Assembly: GCF_002251735.1 (NCBI RefSeq)
Contig: NZ_NOXS01000034.1
Location: forward strand, 62,376-126,375
Reading direction: 5' to 3'
Source: Elstera cyanobacteriorum
GTDB lineage: Bacteria > Pseudomonadota > Alphaproteobacteria > Elsterales > Elsteraceae
Length of the DNA stretch: 64,000 nucleotides
A program made the translations under genes and the position numbers. The notes beneath the pieces are model-generated. The model was not told the DNA's origin and did no database searches. It saw nothing but the letters and a program-made list of their open reading frames with translations. Of this stretch, positions 62,698-64,000 are shown piece by piece (positions within the stretch are counted from its first letter, which is position 1; each line of letters starts with the position of its first letter).

Positions 62698-64000
62698 ATG
62701 GAACTTCTCGCTAATCTCGCGACCGGCATCGAAGCCGCGATCACCTTTCAAAATCTCCTGTACTGCCTGGGCGGGGTGCTGCTTGGCACGCTGATCGGCG
62801 TGTTGCCGGGCTTGGGGCCGGTGGCGACCATCGCCATGCTGCTGCCCGCGACGTTTGCCCTGCCGCCGCTGTCCGCCCTGATCATGCTCGCGGGTATTTA
62901 TTACGGCGCGCAGTACGGCGGCTCAACGACCGCCATTCTGATCAACCTGCCGGGTGAATCTTCGTCGGTCGTGACGGCGCTCGACGGCTATCAGATGGCC
63001 CGCCAGGGCCGGGCCGGAGCGGCGCTGTCCACGGCGGCGCTGGGGTCGTTCTTCGCGGGATCGGTGGCGACGCTGCTGCTGGCGGTTTTTGCGCCGCCGC
63101 TCGCCGAAATGGCGTTGAAATTTGGCCCCGCCGAATATTTCTCGCTGATGGTCTTAGGCTTGGTCGCCTCCGTCGCCCTCGCCCACGGCTCCTTGCTGAA
63201 AGCCATCGGCATGATCGTGCTCGGGCTGCTGCTCGGGCTGGTTGGGGCCGACGTCAACAGTGGCACGCCGCGCTTTACCTTCGATATCCCCGAACTCGCC
63301 GATAACATCAACTTCGTCGCCCTGGCGATGGGCATGTTCGGCGTCGGCGAGATCATCAAGAACCTCGAAAGCGAGGGTAACCGCGAGGTGATGATCAAGA
63401 AAGTGACCGGCCTGCTGCCGACGCGGGACGATTTCAAAGCGATCTGGAAGCCGGTGCTGCGCGGCACGGGGCTTGGCTCCATCCTCGGTATTCTGCCGGG
63501 CGGCGGGGCGATCCTCTCGTCCTTTGCGGCCTACTCGCTGGAAAAGAAACTGTCGAAGACGCCGGAACGCTTCGGCAAGGGTGCCATCGAAGGCGTGGCT
63601 GCGCCGGAAAGCGCCAATAACGCCGGGGCTCAGACCAGCTTCATCCCGATGCTAACCCTCGGCATTCCGTCGAACCCCGTGATGGCCTTGATGGCCGGCG
63701 CGATGATCATTCAGGGCATCCAACCGGGGCCGCTGGTGATGACCGAACAGCCGACGCTGTTCTGGGGGATCATCGTGTCGATGTGGATCGGGAATTTCTT
63801 CCTGGTCATCCTGAATCTGCCGATGATCGGCCTATGGGTGCGCCTGCTGACCGTGCCCTATCATCTGCTGTTTCCGGCGATTCTCGCCTTCTGCGGTATC
63901 GGGGTCTATAGCCTCAACAACACCAGTTTCGACGTGTTCCTGATGGCCGGGTTCGGCGTCGCGGGCTACATCTTCGCGAAACTGGAGTGCGAGCCTGCGC
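62698..64000 (+). CDS. Second TctA large membrane subunit (cut by window end)
   Basis: 434 residues are visible from ATG 62698, with TAAGGAGG upstream; the reading frame is open to the last base. GTLIGVLPGLGPVATIAMLLP and [20 protein letters not shown] match TctA. It is clearly related to the TctA at 33.9-35.4 kb, with many shared blocks, but not near-identical. Confidence 0.95.
   Translation, partial: MELLANLATGIEAAITFQNLLYCLGGVLLGTLIGVLPGLGPVATIAMLLPATFALPPLSALIMLAGIYYGAQYGGSTTAILINLPGESSSVVTALDGYQMARQGRAGAALSTAALGSFFAGSVATLLLAVFAPPLAEMALKFGPAEYFSLMVLGLVASVALAHGSLLKAIGMIVLGLLLGLVGADVNSGTPRFTFDIPELADNINFVALAMGMFGVGEIIKNLESEGNREVMIKKVTGLLPTRDDFKAIWKPVLRGTGLGSILGILPGGGAILSSFAAYSLEKKLSKTPERFGKGAIEGVAAPESANNAGAQTSFIPMLTLGIPSNPVMALMAGAMIIQGIQPGPLVMTEQPTLFWGIIVSMWIGNFFLVILNLPMIGLWVRLLTVPYHLLFPAILAFCGIGVYSLNNTSFDVFLMAGFGVAGYIFAKLECEPA

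Overview
The window is a 64 kb stretch of a GC-rich chromosome from an alphaproteobacterium, most likely a member of the Rhodospirillales. The lineage call rests on DUF4167 and DUF1150 proteins, the cysS-cimA pairing, tripartite tricarboxylate transporters with Bug-type binding proteins, and FtrA- and PaiB-type regulators. Most of it is ordinary, tightly packed core genome. No CRISPR array, prophage, insertion sequence, rRNA or origin was seen.

Layout. 1-5.2 kb: an acetyltransferase, two tandem PhzF-family genes, then the replication and repair run dnaX-ybaB-recR. 5.3-5.9 kb: a VapBC toxin-antitoxin pair. 5.9-11.8 kb (minus strand): a surface-glycan group (glycosyltransferase, old-yellow-enzyme reductase, ACP-like DUF1493 protein, flippase, gmd) and trmJ. 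11.9-17.2 kb: a membrane diguanylate cyclase, the cysS-cimA-ClpP-like operon and a HIT protein. 17.6-19.8 kb: a CAU tRNA, a GntR regulator and a BenE transporter. 19.8-33.9 kb: housekeeping genes (hflKC, mrp, DUF4167, prmC, prfA, hisS, folC, accD, pyrF, ribF) and a response regulator. 33.9-39.6 kb: a complete tripartite tricarboxylate transporter (tctCBA) beside a divergent LysR regulator and a PrpF/GalD-type isomerase. 39.6-42.2 kb: a DUF2946, Crp-type and PepSY membrane group that looks metal- or iron-related. 42.4-45.6 kb: an AT-rich accessory module, described below. 45.7-50.1 kb: tRNA-Arg, proline iminopeptidase, an alpha-carbonic anhydrase-like protein, a nuclease-like protein and an M48 lipoprotein protease. 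50.1-53.8 kb: a MarR-GNAT-flavoprotein-MFS operon. 53.7-60.98 kb: rhodanese/FtrA, bioY, DUF1284, paiB-azlDC, hsp20-DUF1150, a HigBA-type pair, nth and DUF2244. 61.1 kb to the end: a second tripartite tricarboxylate transporter (tctC, tctB and a truncated tctA).

The most unusual part is 42.4-45.6 kb. A PAAR domain fused to a DUF4123 adaptor is followed by a large protein whose C-terminal part matches the pesticin/T4-lysozyme muramidase active site, and then by a very AT-rich partner gene of unknown family. These three genes form one operon with its own strong promoter, beside the 3' end of tRNA-Arg(CCU). It looks like an orphan type VI secretion cargo module. No T6SS structural gene lies in the window, and the presumed immunity protein has no visible export signal.

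Other points of note are a carbonic anhydrase homologue that has lost two of three zinc-binding histidines, an exact 15-bp site present in inverted copies at both promoters of the MarR operon, and a structured intergenic element upstream of the DUF4167 gene.
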